From Corynebacterium minutissimum (GTDB lineage: Bacteria; Actinomycetota; Actinomycetes; Mycobacteriales; Mycobacteriaceae), in NCBI RefSeq assembly GCF_000988205.1, contig NZ_LAYQ01000022.1:52556-116555 (forward strand): 64,000 bases of DNA, read 5' to 3'. Made by a program: the position numbers and the translations under genes. How positions within the stretch are numbered: position 1 is the stretch's first letter; each line of letters begins with the position of its first letter. The notes below the pieces were generated by a model that did no database searches, was not told where the DNA came from, and worked only from the letters and a program-made list of their open reading frames with translations. Below are positions 7,589 through 16,797 of the stretch, in pieces.

Positions 7589-9454
7589 TTAGGTCTCCTT
7601 CTGTTCAGAGTTCGGGTCGTAGCCATCGGCCCAGGTATCGGTGTCGAAGTCGTAGTCTACATTCTCGCCCTTTTCATCGGTGCGCTGGTACCAGTCCGTG
7701 TAACGGTGCGCTGAGGAATCGAAGTCGGAGCCGGCACCGCGGCCTTCGTCGGCATGCTCGACGGTGAGCTCGAAGTCATCGCCGTGCTCCTCGATGCCGC
7801 GCACAACGGCGTTTTCTACCGCGGCGCGCGCGTAGGCGCGACGGATGAATACCGGGTCGGAGCGCAGGTCCTTGATGAAGGCCACCATCATGACGAGCAG
7901 CACGATGCAGAAAGGTAGCGCTGAGAGGATTGTCAGGTTCTGCAGGCCTGTGAGCACGTCCTCACCACCGGTCAGAAGCATGACAACAGCGATGCCCATC
8001 ATGCACAGGCCCCAGAAGATAACGATGATCTTGTTCGGGGCGGGATTGCCCTTGGAGGACATGGTTCCCATGATGACCGATGCGGAATCCGCAGAGGTGA
8101 TGAAGAAGACCGCCAGCACCAGGATCAAAATGAAAGGCGTGATGCTGCTCAGCGGCAGGTTGTCGAACATGGCGAAAAGAACCTGCTCGCCGGAGGCGGA
8201 GCCATCAAAGTTGGGTAGTTCTTCGCGCTGGAAGGTAATGGCCGTGCCGCCGAAGATGGTGAAGGCCAGGATGAGGATGAGGGAAGGGGCGAAGACGGTC
8301 ACGGCCGTGAATTCGCGCAGCGTGCGGCCACGGGAGATACGGGCCACGAACATGCCGACGAACGGCGTCCAGGCAATCCACCACGCCCAGTAGAACGCAG
8401 TCCAGTAGGACTGGAACTCGACGGTTTCATCGCCCCAGGACAGGCCTTTGGCCATCATCGGCAAAAGCTGGTCGATGTAGGTCACGATGCCGGAGGGCAC
8501 GAGATTGAGCAGGAGCAAGGTCGGACCGGTGAAGAAGACAAAGATGACCAAGCCGAGTGTCACCGTGATGTTGAAATTAGAGAGATAGCGCACGCCGCGG
8601 GAGACACCCGAGACCGCCGAGATGATGAAACCGCAGCCCAGGACCGCAATGATCACGATGAGCACGGAGTTGGTCAGCGGGCCGGCACCACGGATGATGG
8701 AGACGCCTTGGCCGATCTGGATGGCGGAAAGACCCAGTGTGGCGGCGGTGCCGAAGAGGGTGGCGACGAGAGCGAGGACGTCGATAAGCTTGCCCAGCGG
8801 GCCGTCGGTATCGCGGGACCCAAACAGCGGCTTGAAAATCGAGGACACGAGCGGGACGCGACCGCGGCGGTAGGAGGAATAAGCGATGGCGCCGCCGACG
8901 AGGGCGTACGCCGCCCAGGGAGAGATTCCCCAGTGGTAGTGCGCCTGGGCCATGGATTGGTGGAGGGCTTCGACGGTGTTGCCATCGACGGTGTGGGGCG
9001 GCGGGGAGATGTAGTGCGACAGCGGCTCCGAGGGGCCGTAGAAGAAGATACCGACGCCGATGCCGGCGCCAAACATCATGGCGACCCAGCTGAACCAGCC
9101 GAATTCGGGTTCTTCGTCATCGGTACCGAGCTTGATGCGGCCCAGGCGGGAGCAACCGATGTAGAGCATGGTGGCAACGGCCATCATCATCGTGATGTTG
9201 AGCAGCCACCCGGCGTTGGTGATGGCCCAGGAAAAAGCGGTGGAGGACGCCGCCGAGACGGATTCTGGCGAGCTAATGCCCCACACGATGAAGGCTACGA
9301 CGAAGGTAGCGGTGCTAAAAAAGGTGATTTTGTCGAGGGCGAAAGCGTTGCGTTGGTCCTCCACGCCGATGCCGGGGACCAAGCCCGGGTGCATGTCGTG
9401 GGGATAGATGCCTACTGGGGGACCGGTGGCTTGTCGAGAGTTCATGGTGACCAT
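7589..9454 (-). CDS. BCCT family osmolyte transporter (betaine/ectoine type)
   Basis: A 621-residue carrier with about twelve membrane helices. Family hallmarks are the glycine-rich GAGIGVGIFFYGPSEPL in the first helical repeat and the tryptophan-rich segment WTAFYWAWWIAWTPFVGMF, which lines the substrate path. Compatible-solute carriers of this family (BetP, EctP, LcoP in C. glutamicum) import glycine betaine, ectoine or proline with sodium. The tail after the last helix is about 90 residues long and strongly acidic, unlike the basic sensing tail of BetP, so an EctP/LcoP-like protein fits better. An ATG nine bases downstream (9445) is an alternative start. Substrate is not proven. Confidence 0.9.
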   Translation of the reverse strand: MVTMNSRQATGPPVGIYPHDMHPGLVPGIGVEDQRNAFALDKITFFSTATFVVAFIVWGISSPESVSAASSTAFSWAITNAGWLLNITMMMAVATMLYIGCSRLGRIKLGTDDEEPEFGWFSWVAMMFGAGIGVGIFFYGPSEPLSHYISPPPHTVDGNTVEALHQSMAQAHYHWGISPWAAYALVGGAIAYSSYRRGRVPLVSSIFKPLFGSRDTDGPLGKLIDVLALVATLFGTAATLGLSAIQIGQGVSIIRGAGPLTNSVLIVIIAVLGCGFIISAVSGVSRGVRYLSNFNITVTLGLVIFVFFTGPTLLLLNLVPSGIVTYIDQLLPMMAKGLSWGDETVEFQSYWTAFYWAWWIAWTPFVGMFVARISRGRTLREFTAVTVFAPSLILILAFTIFGGTAITFQREELPNFDGSASGEQVLFAMFDNLPLSSITPFILILVLAVFFITSADSASVIMGTMSSKGNPAPNKIIVIFWGLCMMGIAVVMLLTGGEDVLTGLQNLTILSALPFCIVLLVMMVAFIKDLRSDPVFIRRAYARAAVENAVVRGIEEHGDDFELTVEHADEGRGAGSDFDSSAHRYTDWYQRTDEKGENVDYDFDTDTWADGYDPNSEQKET

Positions 9455-9527
9455 TATCGCAGGTACGCGAAATGACAGTGTTGTGAGCTAGGATGAAGGA
9501 ACCTATTTCTGCGTCGATTGGAATGCC

Positions 9528-9641
9528 ATGTCGCTGCCTAATTTTGATGAGAATGTCCGTGAGCTGGAGGAAGCCTTCGCTCTCTTCGAACTCGTGGAGG
9601 AACACGTACTCGATCCGAACCTGTTGCTGTCGGTGAAATGA
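9528..9641 (+). CDS. Possible 37-residue acidic microprotein coupled to thpR
   Basis: A short frame (MSLPNFDENVRELEEAFALF then 17 more residues) ends in TGA overlapping the ATG of thpR (ATGA at 9638-9641). The coupled overlap, plausible codons and amphipathic acidic helix favour a real leader or small protein. There is no strong ribosome site. It could instead be a chance frame. Confidence 0.4.
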   Translation: MSLPNFDENVRELEEAFALFELVEEHVLDPNLLLSVK

Positions 9642-10129
9642 TTCGCCTTTTCAGCGCCCTCTTTCCCTCCGCAGAGGCCCGTGAGCACCTGGTGCGGGCC
9701 GTGCGCCCGCTCAAGGACAACGGGCTGCGGTGGACGGACCCGGATAACTGGCACATCACCCTCGACTTTTTCGGGGAACAGCCCAATGACGCAGTGGAGG
9801 TCCGCGAGGCGCTGCGCGGCATCGAAGCGGGGCCGCTCACGCTGAGCCTGAGCGGGGCTGGCTCTTTTGAGAAACAGGTGCTGTGGGCAGGCGTCAAAGG
9901 GCAGGTCAAACACCTCATGCTTGAGCCATCGCGCCCGCATCTCACGCTGGCCCGGGCAGGGAGGCGGACGCGGGATCCGTGGCTCATCCCGGATGCGGTG
10001 CACGCGCTGAGCGTCTACCGCGGACCCGAGTTCGAGGTCACGGAAATCAGCCTCGTCCAATCTTTCTTGGGAGAGGGGCGCGGCGGTGGGCCCCGCTATG
10101 AGGTCATTGACGCATTTCCGCTGCGGTGA
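9638..10129 (+). CDS. thpR: RNA 2',3'-cyclic phosphodiesterase (2'-5' RNA ligase family)
   Basis: A 163-residue protein of the LigT/2H superfamily, which opens 2',3'-cyclic phosphates on RNA ends and can join 2'-5' linked halves. The two catalytic HxT motifs are visible: WHITLDFFG (about residue 38) and PHLTLAR (about 108). The typical start MIRLFSALFP is present. Its 3' end overlaps the convergent FUSC gene by 26 bases. Confidence 0.92.
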   Translation: MIRLFSALFPSAEAREHLVRAVRPLKDNGLRWTDPDNWHITLDFFGEQPNDAVEVREALRGIEAGPLTLSLSGAGSFEKQVLWAGVKGQVKHLMLEPSRPHLTLARAGRRTRDPWLIPDAVHALSVYRGPEFEVTEISLVQSFLGEGRGGGPRYEVIDAFPLR

Positions 10130-11741
10130 TCTTTTCAATCAGCGTATCCAGTTCCGCGCGGCTGGGCTGCGTGAGCGGGTTGACCACGCAGAAGTCGAGG
10201 AGGAAGTAGCCGGCGGTTTGCAGGGCCGTGTGGCGCTCCCAGAACTGGCTGATATCGGAATGATTGGTCGCCAGCGACTGGATGCTGCGGCGTTCCGAGA
10301 GCAGCTCGTAGTGCAGGTCGCGGCGCTGTGCGAGCGCCTCTTCCGGGGTCTTAATCAACAGCGCGCCCAGCAGGGCGGCCATCGCCTCGAAGCAGCGCGT
10401 TTGCAGGCGGTAGTGGTTGATCAGCTGGGCTCGCGGCTTCCACAGCCACAAGAAGAGCATCGCCACGACCACGGAGAGGCCGATCTCCGCCATACGCGAG
10501 CCGATGGTGTGGGCCATGTGCTCCGAGGAGTTGCCCATGAGCAGCGCCAGCGGCGTGGAGAAGATGACGCATAGCGCGTAGTTCTTCACCACCAGAATCT
10601 CCGCGCAGAACTGGCAGAAGGCCAACGCGAGCACCAGCCCCCAGCCGTGCGGGCTGAAAGACGCGATGAGTGCAAAGACGCACACGCCCAAGACCGAGCC
10701 CAGCATGCGCTGGATGCCGCGAATCGTTCCCGGCACTCGGTCTGGCCCCCACTGCAACACCAAAAGCACCGAGACTGCGCCCCAGTCCGGGCGGTTAAGC
10801 CCCAGCGCCAGCCCGATGAACGCGGTGGCCAGGCCACCCAGCGCGATTTTCTCCGCCGTCACCACCGCGTGGGAATTGCCCACCGCGGCGCGGTAGAAGC
10901 GGTAGCGCATCGTCGGCTTGGTGTGCGGGATGGTGGTGCGGTCCGGGTCAACGTAGGTGGGGGAATCAGAGAGCTCATCCGAGTTGCCACCCACCTGCTT
11001 GTGGTGCGCCACGATGCGCTGCTGCGCGGCCAGCGCGCGGTGTACTAGCTCCGCCTGGGCGGGGTGGCGGATGCGGCCGCCGCGGATGACGCCGGCGTCG
11101 GCAAGCGCTTGCCAGGCGGTGGAAATGGCGGACTGCGCCTGGTGGTGGCGAGCCAGGAAATCGCTATCTGAGTTCACGAAGGCGTCGGCGGCCTTCTCCA
11201 ACGCGGCCACCGCGCGGGTCTCCGGGCCGTGCGGATCCCGGAAACGCGGCAGCATGCCCAGCACATAGCCGGCCGCCACGCCGGCCAGGCTCCACGCGGC
11301 CACCTCCCACGGCGAGACCCCGCGCAGCATTGTGGAACCACCGGCCACCATCACGATGAAGAAGGAACCCGGTGGCGGCAGCCGCAGCGCATTCTGCACG
11401 AACGCGCCGATGGTTGCCAGAGCCACCGTAAACACCGCGGACAGCGCCAGGCCATGCACCCCGACGAGGGAGCCGGCTGTGGCCGCCAGCGTGAGCAACC
11501 CACCGGCCGTCAGGATCACGCGGCGCCGGGTGCGGTAGGGGTGTCCCTCGCCGTAGATGACGGAGAAGGCGCCGGCGGAAATGAGCAGCACCGCATCCGG
11601 GTGGCCTGTCGCTACAGCGATCCCGCCGGGGATAATGATCGCCAACGCCGCGCGCAGGGCACCGGGCCAGCGGCGCGCGGAGGTGTTAAAGGCGGTAAAG
11701 AGCTGAAGGGCGTTAGGACGTTGTGGCAGAGGGTGTTCCAT
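10104..11741 (-). CDS. FUSC family inner-membrane transporter (aromatic acid exporter-like)
   Basis: A 545-residue protein built as two membrane bundles (about residues 25-180 and 310-460), each followed by a soluble helical part. This is the duplicated plan of the FUSC/YccS/AaeB families, which are linked to efflux of aromatic acids and other organic compounds. The second bundle includes the FUSC-like segment WGAVSVLLVLQWGPDRVPGT. The start at 11741 lies inside the ABC ATPase gene (29-base overlap), so it is the last gene of the GntR/ABC operon. An exporter coupled to a solute importer is unusual. The substrate is unknown. Confidence 0.8.
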   Translation of the reverse strand: MEHPLPQRPNALQLFTAFNTSARRWPGALRAALAIIIPGGIAVATGHPDAVLLISAGAFSVIYGEGHPYRTRRRVILTAGGLLTLAATAGSLVGVHGLALSAVFTVALATIGAFVQNALRLPPPGSFFIVMVAGGSTMLRGVSPWEVAAWSLAGVAAGYVLGMLPRFRDPHGPETRAVAALEKAADAFVNSDSDFLARHHQAQSAISTAWQALADAGVIRGGRIRHPAQAELVHRALAAQQRIVAHHKQVGGNSDELSDSPTYVDPDRTTIPHTKPTMRYRFYRAAVGNSHAVVTAEKIALGGLATAFIGLALGLNRPDWGAVSVLLVLQWGPDRVPGTIRGIQRMLGSVLGVCVFALIASFSPHGWGLVLALAFCQFCAEILVVKNYALCVIFSTPLALLMGNSSEHMAHTIGSRMAEIGLSVVVAMLFLWLWKPRAQLINHYRLQTRCFEAMAALLGALLIKTPEEALAQRRDLHYELLSERRSIQSLATNHSDISQFWERHTALQTAGYFLLDFCVVNPLTQPSRAELDTLIEKITAAEMRQ

Positions 11742-12933
11742 ATCGGGAGAACACCTTACTCGCTTCGCCGCGCTCGACCAGCCGGCCGTCCTGCAAGACC
11801 GCCACCGTGGGGCACAAGTGGCGCACGACGTCAATGTCGTGGGAGACAAAAACCAGCGTCATGTCCTTCGTCACGCGCTGCAGCAACTCGAGGACCTGGG
11901 CTCGCGAGGTGGCGTCCAGTGCCGAGACGGCCTCATCCGCCAGCAGGATCTCCGGCTTGCCCACCACGGCGCGCGCCAGCGAAATACGTTGGCGCTGCCC
12001 GCCGGAGAAGTCCCGGGGATAGCGCTCGAAGCCATCGATGCCGACCTCACGCAGCACGGCCTCGGCCTCCTCGCGCGTCCCGCCGCCCTCGGCCACGATC
12101 TTCCAGATGGGCATGCGCGGGTTGAGCGAGCCCTTGGGGTCCTGGAAGACCATGTGCACGCGCTTGGCGACGTCCACCGTTCCCGAGGTTGGCTCCGCCA
12201 AACCGGTGAGCAGCTTGAGCAGCGTGGATTTGCCGGAGCCGGAACCACCGACGATGCCGAGGCGTTCGCCCTCGCGGACGGTGAGGGAGACGTCGTCAAG
12301 CGCGGTGACCCCGCGGTAGGCCTTGGTCACGTTCTTAAGCTCGATGACGGGCTCGCCCAGGGTGGGCATGGGCGGCGGGGTGAGGTCGGGAGTGGTGAGC
12401 TCACCGATGCGCACGACGCGGTCGCACACGCGCTTGACGACGTCCCGGTCATGGCTAATAAACAGCAGCGCCGTGTCTTCGCTGTCCGCGGCATCGACGA
12501 TGGTGGAGAGGATCTCCTCCTGGGTGAAGGGGTCCAGGGCGGTGGTCGGCTCATCGCAGATGAGCAGCTTGGGGCGGCGGGCCATGGCCATCTCGATGAG
12601 CGCGCGCTGGCGCTGCCCGCCGGAGAGCTGGTGCGGGAAGCGGTTGAAGCCGGGCACCTTCATCAGCGGGTCGAGCGCGGTCATGGGTTCTTGGAAGACC
12701 ATGGCCAGCGGCAGCTTGCGCAGGTCGCGGTCGCGCATCCCCAGCAGCTCCTGGCCGTTGAAGTTAATGGATCCGGTGGCCTGCAGGTGGTCGGGCAACA
12801 GCCCCATGATGGCTAGGGCGGTCAGCGACTTGCCGCTGCCGGAATCGCCGATGAGGCCGACGCGCTCGCCGGGTGCGATGGAGAAGGAGAGGGGGCCGAC
12901 GGGGCCCACGCGCAGATCAGTGACGGTCAGCAT
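11713..12933 (-). CDS. ABC transporter ATPase with two fused nucleotide-binding domains (peptide/opine type)
   Basis: A 406-residue cytosolic ATPase that carries both domains usually found as DppD and DppF. Domain 1 has Walker A GDSGSGKS, signature LSGGQRQR and Walker B LLICDEP. Domain 2 has GGSGSGKST, FSGGQRQR and ILLADE. Domain 1 is unusually short: the Q-loop FQEPMTALDPLMKV runs almost directly into FPHQLSGGQ, omitting roughly 45 residues of the helical subdomain present in relatives. The frame is open across this point, so it is a real in-frame deletion in this sequence. It overlaps the upstream permease by 17 bases. Confidence 0.9.
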   Translation of the reverse strand: MLTVTDLRVGPVGPLSFSIAPGERVGLIGDSGSGKSLTALAIMGLLPDHLQATGSINFNGQELLGMRDRDLRKLPLAMVFQEPMTALDPLMKVPGFNRFPHQLSGGQRQRALIEMAMARRPKLLICDEPTTALDPFTQEEILSTIVDAADSEDTALLFISHDRDVVKRVCDRVVRIGELTTPDLTPPPMPTLGEPVIELKNVTKAYRGVTALDDVSLTVREGERLGIVGGSGSGKSTLLKLLTGLAEPTSGTVDVAKRVHMVFQDPKGSLNPRMPIWKIVAEGGGTREEAEAVLREVGIDGFERYPRDFSGGQRQRISLARAVVGKPEILLADEAVSALDATSRAQVLELLQRVTKDMTLVFVSHDIDVVRHLCPTVAVLQDGRLVERGEASKVFSRYGTPSATTS

Positions 12934-13675
12934 GGCTTCCTAGCAGGTTGAATCCGAGGACGGTGCCGGCGATGGCCAGCCCGGGCCACAGCGCCTGGAG
13001 GGGGTGGGTGGCGAGGAGGGGTTGGGCGTCGTGCAGCATGCGGCCCCAGGAGGCGGTCGGCGGGGCGGTACCCAGGCCGAGGTAGGAGAGGCCGGCTTCG
13101 GCGAGGACGGCCAGCGCAAAGTAGACGGAGGCCTGGATGGCCACGATGCCGCCGAGGTTGGGTAGGACGTGGCGCCACGCGATGAGCGCCGGCGGCACGC
13201 GCGAGATGCGGGCGGCCGCGATATAGTCCTGCGTCATGATTTGCAGCGTGCCGGAGCGGGTGACCCGGATGAAGGAGGGGATGCCGGCGATGCCGATGGC
13301 GATGGTCGCCGTGAACGTCGACGAGCCCCACACCGCGCCGGCGACGATGGCCAGCAGGAGCGCGGGGAAGGCGAGCAGCAGGTCGGTGGCCGCCATGATG
13401 ACGCTGCCGCCGCGCATCCCGGCGATAATACCCAGCGGCACGCCGATGAGGGCGGCAATGGCCACCGCCACCACGCCCACCAGCACGGTGACCTGGGCGC
13501 CGGCGAGGATGCGGGAGAAGGTATCGCGCCCGAAGCGGTCGGTGCCCATGAGGTGCTCCAGGCTGGGGCCGGCCAGGCGGTCGGGGGAGATTAGGTTCGG
13601 GTCATAGGGCGTCCACACCAGGGAGACCAGCGCAAGCAGGATGGTCAGGCCCACCAGGATATAGCCGGGTTTCAT
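12917..13675 (-). CDS. ABC transporter permease, DppC-type
   Basis: A 252-residue inner-membrane subunit with about six hydrophobic segments. The family N-terminal motif LMGTDRFGRDTFSRILAGAQ is present, as is the EAA-type coupling loop YIAAARISRVPPALIAWRHVLPN that contacts the ATPase. Length is slightly under the usual 270-300. It overlaps the DppB-type gene as ATGA. With the next genes it forms an importer for peptides, nickel chelates or opine-like solutes. Confidence 0.92.
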   Translation of the reverse strand: MKPGYILVGLTILLALVSLVWTPYDPNLISPDRLAGPSLEHLMGTDRFGRDTFSRILAGAQVTVLVGVVAVAIAALIGVPLGIIAGMRGGSVIMAATDLLLAFPALLLAIVAGAVWGSSTFTATIAIGIAGIPSFIRVTRSGTLQIMTQDYIAAARISRVPPALIAWRHVLPNLGGIVAIQASVYFALAVLAEAGLSYLGLGTAPPTASWGRMLHDAQPLLATHPLQALWPGLAIAGTVLGFNLLGSHADRH

Positions 13676-14577
13676 CGCGCCTCCTTCAGTCGCGGATCGA
13701 TGACCCGGTAGGCCAGGTCCGTGAGCAGGTTGACGGTCAGGGTGAAGGTCACGAAGACCATGATGAGGGTCTGGACGGTGGTGAGGTCGCGGGTGGAGAC
13801 GGCGTCGAGAAGCAGCGAGCCCAAACCGGGAATCACGAAGACGTTCTCGATGACCACCGCGCCCACCACCAGGGTGCTCAGCTGCACGCCGGTGACGGTG
13901 AGCACCGGCAGGGCGGCGTTGCGCAGGCCGTGGCGGATGAGCGCCCCGGTGCGGGATTCACCCAGGGAGCGGGCGGTGCGGATATAGTCCTTGTCCATTT
14001 CCTCGCGGAGGGTGCCGCGCACGTAGCGCGTGAGCATCGCACCTTGCACCAGCGCCAGCGAGATGACCGGCAGGACCAGGTGGCTGAGGCCCTCGCGCGG
14101 CAGCTGCCAGCCATTCGCCGGCAGCCAGCCCAGGTGCACGGAGAAGACCGCAACGAGCAGGATACCGACCAGGAAGCTCGGCACCGCGATGCCCAGCTGC
14201 GTGGCCGCATTGAGAACAGGGAGGCGAAAGCGGGCCAGCAGGATGCCCATGGGAATAGCCCCGGCTAGGGCGAGGGCGATGGCCAGCCCGATGAGCAGCA
14301 GCGTAACCTGCGCGCGGTCAATCACCAGCGGGGTGATGTCCTGCTGCGAGGACAGGGAGATTCCGAAGTTGCCGGTCAACAGTCCTTTCATCCACTCCAG
14401 GTACTGCACGAGAAGCGGGCGGTCTAAGCCCATGGAGTGGGTCAGCTTCTCCACGGCCTCGTCCGTGGCGTTGACGCCCAAGGCCACGCGCGCCGGGTTG
14501 CCGGGCACGGCCCGCATGAGCAGGAAGATGATGATGGAGGCGGCCCACATGGTGCCGAGGAAGCGCAGGATTCTCAT
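13672..14577 (-). CDS. ABC transporter permease, DppB-type
   Basis: A 301-residue inner-membrane subunit. It begins with the typical first helix and RAVPGNPARVALG segment, and carries the coupling loop YIRTARSLGESRTGALIRHGLRNA and the family segment VIENVFVIPGLGSLLLDAV. It pairs with the DppC-type permease downstream. Start and stop both overlap their neighbours by four bases, a sign of strong translational coupling. Confidence 0.93.
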   Translation of the reverse strand: MRILRFLGTMWAASIIIFLLMRAVPGNPARVALGVNATDEAVEKLTHSMGLDRPLLVQYLEWMKGLLTGNFGISLSSQQDITPLVIDRAQVTLLLIGLAIALALAGAIPMGILLARFRLPVLNAATQLGIAVPSFLVGILLVAVFSVHLGWLPANGWQLPREGLSHLVLPVISLALVQGAMLTRYVRGTLREEMDKDYIRTARSLGESRTGALIRHGLRNAALPVLTVTGVQLSTLVVGAVVIENVFVIPGLGSLLLDAVSTRDLTTVQTLIMVFVTFTLTVNLLTDLAYRVIDPRLKEAR

Positions 14578-15995
14578 CGCACACCTCTAAGCTCGATGGC
14601 ATCGGTGATTTGGTTGGGCTGCAGGCCGGTCAGGCCCTCGCGGTAGAGCACGATATTGGGCATGTTCATTAAGGTCAGGGCGGGCATGTCCTCCATAATC
14701 TGGTCCACGGCCCCTGTCATGTCATCCTGCTCCAACAGCGTGCGGGCCTGCGGCGAATCATAGCCGAGGTAATAGTCCGGGTTGCCAAAGATGGTGGGGA
14801 TATCGCGCGGCTCGACGTGCGCGACGAGCGACATCTGATAGTCCTTGGCGCCCATGACTTGGCTCAGCCACACCGCGGGAAACTCCGCGGTTTCCAGACT
14901 GACCTCAAAGCCCATCTCTGTGAGCTGCGAGTAGAGGAACTCGGAGAGCGTTTGCGTATAGGGCAAGCTCGGCACGGTGAGTGTGAGCGGCGTGCCCACC
15001 GCCCCGGCCTCTTCCATCAGAGCGCGGGCGCGCGCCGGGTGATAAGGGTAGTAGTCCTTCCCGCTAAACCAGGGGTCAGTCGGCGGGACGGGCGCGCCGC
15101 CAGTGTTCTGCGCGCGGCCCTCCCAGAGGATGTCGTTGGCCGCCCCACGGTCGATGCCGTAGGCCACGGCGCGGCGCACGCGGGGATCGTCGAAAGGCGC
15201 TGCCTGGTTATTCATGGACAGCAGCACCTCGCCGTTCGTGGTGCCGACTGCGGTTTCGATGGAGTCATCGAGGGTGTCGAGCAGCTCGGGGTTCTGCACG
15301 CCCCACACCGCATCAACCCCGCCGGAGCGCAGGGCGTTAACCGCGGTGAGGGAATCCGGGAAGTAGCGGATGGTGATGTCTTCGGCAGCCGGGGTGCCCC
15401 AGTAGTCCGGGCGGGCGCGCAGGGCGATGTATTCGTTGGGGGAGAAGCCGGCGACGGCGAAGGGGCCGGTGCCCACAGCGTCAGTGGGGGTGCGCATCGC
15501 GCCAATAGCGGTGCCCATAGACCATAACCACCCAGCGGAGGGGCGGTGAAGGGTGACAACGAGCGTGTGATCGTCGACAGCCGTGGCGGATTCCACCACG
15601 TCCATCTGGGCGCTAATGCCGTTCGTCCACTCCGTCTTCACCGCGTTGATGGACCACGCGGCGGTGTGCGCGGTGAAAGCCTCGCCGTTCGAGAAGGAAG
15701 CCTCACGCAGGTGGAAGGTGTAGCGCGTGGAGTCCACCTCCCAGGACTCGGCCAGGCCGGGCACGATCTCGCCCTCCGGGGAGATGCGCACCAGGGTTTC
15801 GTAGACGTTGCTTATGAGGGCTGCCGGGATGGCGGCGCCGCCGACGGTGGTGAAATCCAGGGAGGTCGCCGGCGTCGTGGTGGCCAGCGTCAGCGCGGCG
15901 GAATCAGAATCAACCACTGCTGTGGAGCCAGCAGAACACGCGCTTAACGACGCCCCCACGACCACCCCCAGCGCCCCAATCCAGGCCCTCATCAT
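14574..15995 (-). CDS. ABC transporter substrate-binding lipoprotein (family 5, peptide/opine/nickel type)
   Basis: A 473-residue lipoprotein. The signal peptide ends in the lipobox LSAC, so the mature protein is anchored through cysteine outside the membrane. Family SBP_bac_5 features include LAESWEVDSTRYTFHLREASFSNGE, the GTGPFAVAGFSPNEYIAL segment and DDPRVRRAVAYGIDR. The ligand cannot be read from sequence. The start ATGATG at 15995 overlaps the GntR stop, so regulator and transporter are coupled. A second in-frame ATG lies at 15992. Confidence 0.9.
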   Translation of the reverse strand: MMRAWIGALGVVVGASLSACSAGSTAVVDSDSAALTLATTTPATSLDFTTVGGAAIPAALISNVYETLVRISPEGEIVPGLAESWEVDSTRYTFHLREASFSNGEAFTAHTAAWSINAVKTEWTNGISAQMDVVESATAVDDHTLVVTLHRPSAGWLWSMGTAIGAMRTPTDAVGTGPFAVAGFSPNEYIALRARPDYWGTPAAEDITIRYFPDSLTAVNALRSGGVDAVWGVQNPELLDTLDDSIETAVGTTNGEVLLSMNNQAAPFDDPRVRRAVAYGIDRGAANDILWEGRAQNTGGAPVPPTDPWFSGKDYYPYHPARARALMEEAGAVGTPLTLTVPSLPYTQTLSEFLYSQLTEMGFEVSLETAEFPAVWLSQVMGAKDYQMSLVAHVEPRDIPTIFGNPDYYLGYDSPQARTLLEQDDMTGAVDQIMEDMPALTLMNMPNIVLYREGLTGLQPNQITDAIELRGVR

Positions 15996-16746
15996 CCTTC
16001 CGACAGCTTGACCTCGAGCGGGGACGTGGTGCCGCGCACGTTCGTCATACCAAGCGTCATGCGGTCCCCGAGGTACAGGATTTCGGTGCACTCGACGGGA
16101 TGTCCGGAGTGATCCGAGATGTCGAGGTGCAGGCGCCACAGCGGGATGCCGGGCTCGACATTGAGGGAACGCGCATCCTCCTCGCTGGCGTAGGCAAGGG
16201 AGAGCTCGCGGTTGACGCTGTCGAAGTCCACACCCTGCTTGCGCAGGTGATCGTGGATGGACTCATTGTCGGCATCGAAGCTGAGGATCTGGCTGCCCAC
16301 GTCCAATGGGAAGAACATGCGCTCGATGGCGATGGGCATGCCGTTGGCGCTGCGCACGCGGTGCACAAAGATAACGGGGGAGCCGGTTTCTACCCGCAGG
16401 AACTCGGCCTCCCTATCGGTAGCAGGGCAGCGCCCCAGCCACAACGTGGACGCGCCGGGCTCGAAGCCGCGCTCGCGCAGCCAGTGCGTCACGGAGTAAA
16501 TGGAATCGAAGGACTCCGAGGTAAAACGGCCGAGGACGACGGAGCGGCGGCCACGGCCGGAGGAGATGAGCCTTCCGAGCGCAAAGCCGCGACGGCTTGG
16601 CGCACGGGGCCGCGGGAGGAGGAGAATTGCTCGCAGAGCTCGGCCTCGCTGGGCAGGAAATCACCAGGGGAAAGCTTCTTGCTGCGAATGAGGGTGCGCA
16701 GATAATCAGCGATAATGCTGTGCTGCTGAGTACCGCGAAGGGCCAC
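15992..16746 (-). pseudogene. GntR/UTRA transcriptional regulator, frameshifted near 16570 (probably intact in the cell)
   Basis: The first frame gives the winged helix (IIADYLRTLIRSKKLSPGD, SRGPVRQAVAALRSEG). The second frame gives the rest, LISSGRGRRSVVLG and a complete UTRA ligand-binding domain (residues about 90-250). Adding one C where gaaggctcatc should read gaaggcctcatc restores a 251-residue HutC-type regulator. The gene leads, by a four-base overlap, into the ABC importer operon, so it probably controls that operon in response to its ligand. The break resembles other one-base losses in this window and is probably a sequencing error. Confidence 0.82.
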
Positions 16747-16797
16747 CGGGATCCTCCTCTATGTAAAACGCTGTGACGGGCAACGATGCGCGTACGC

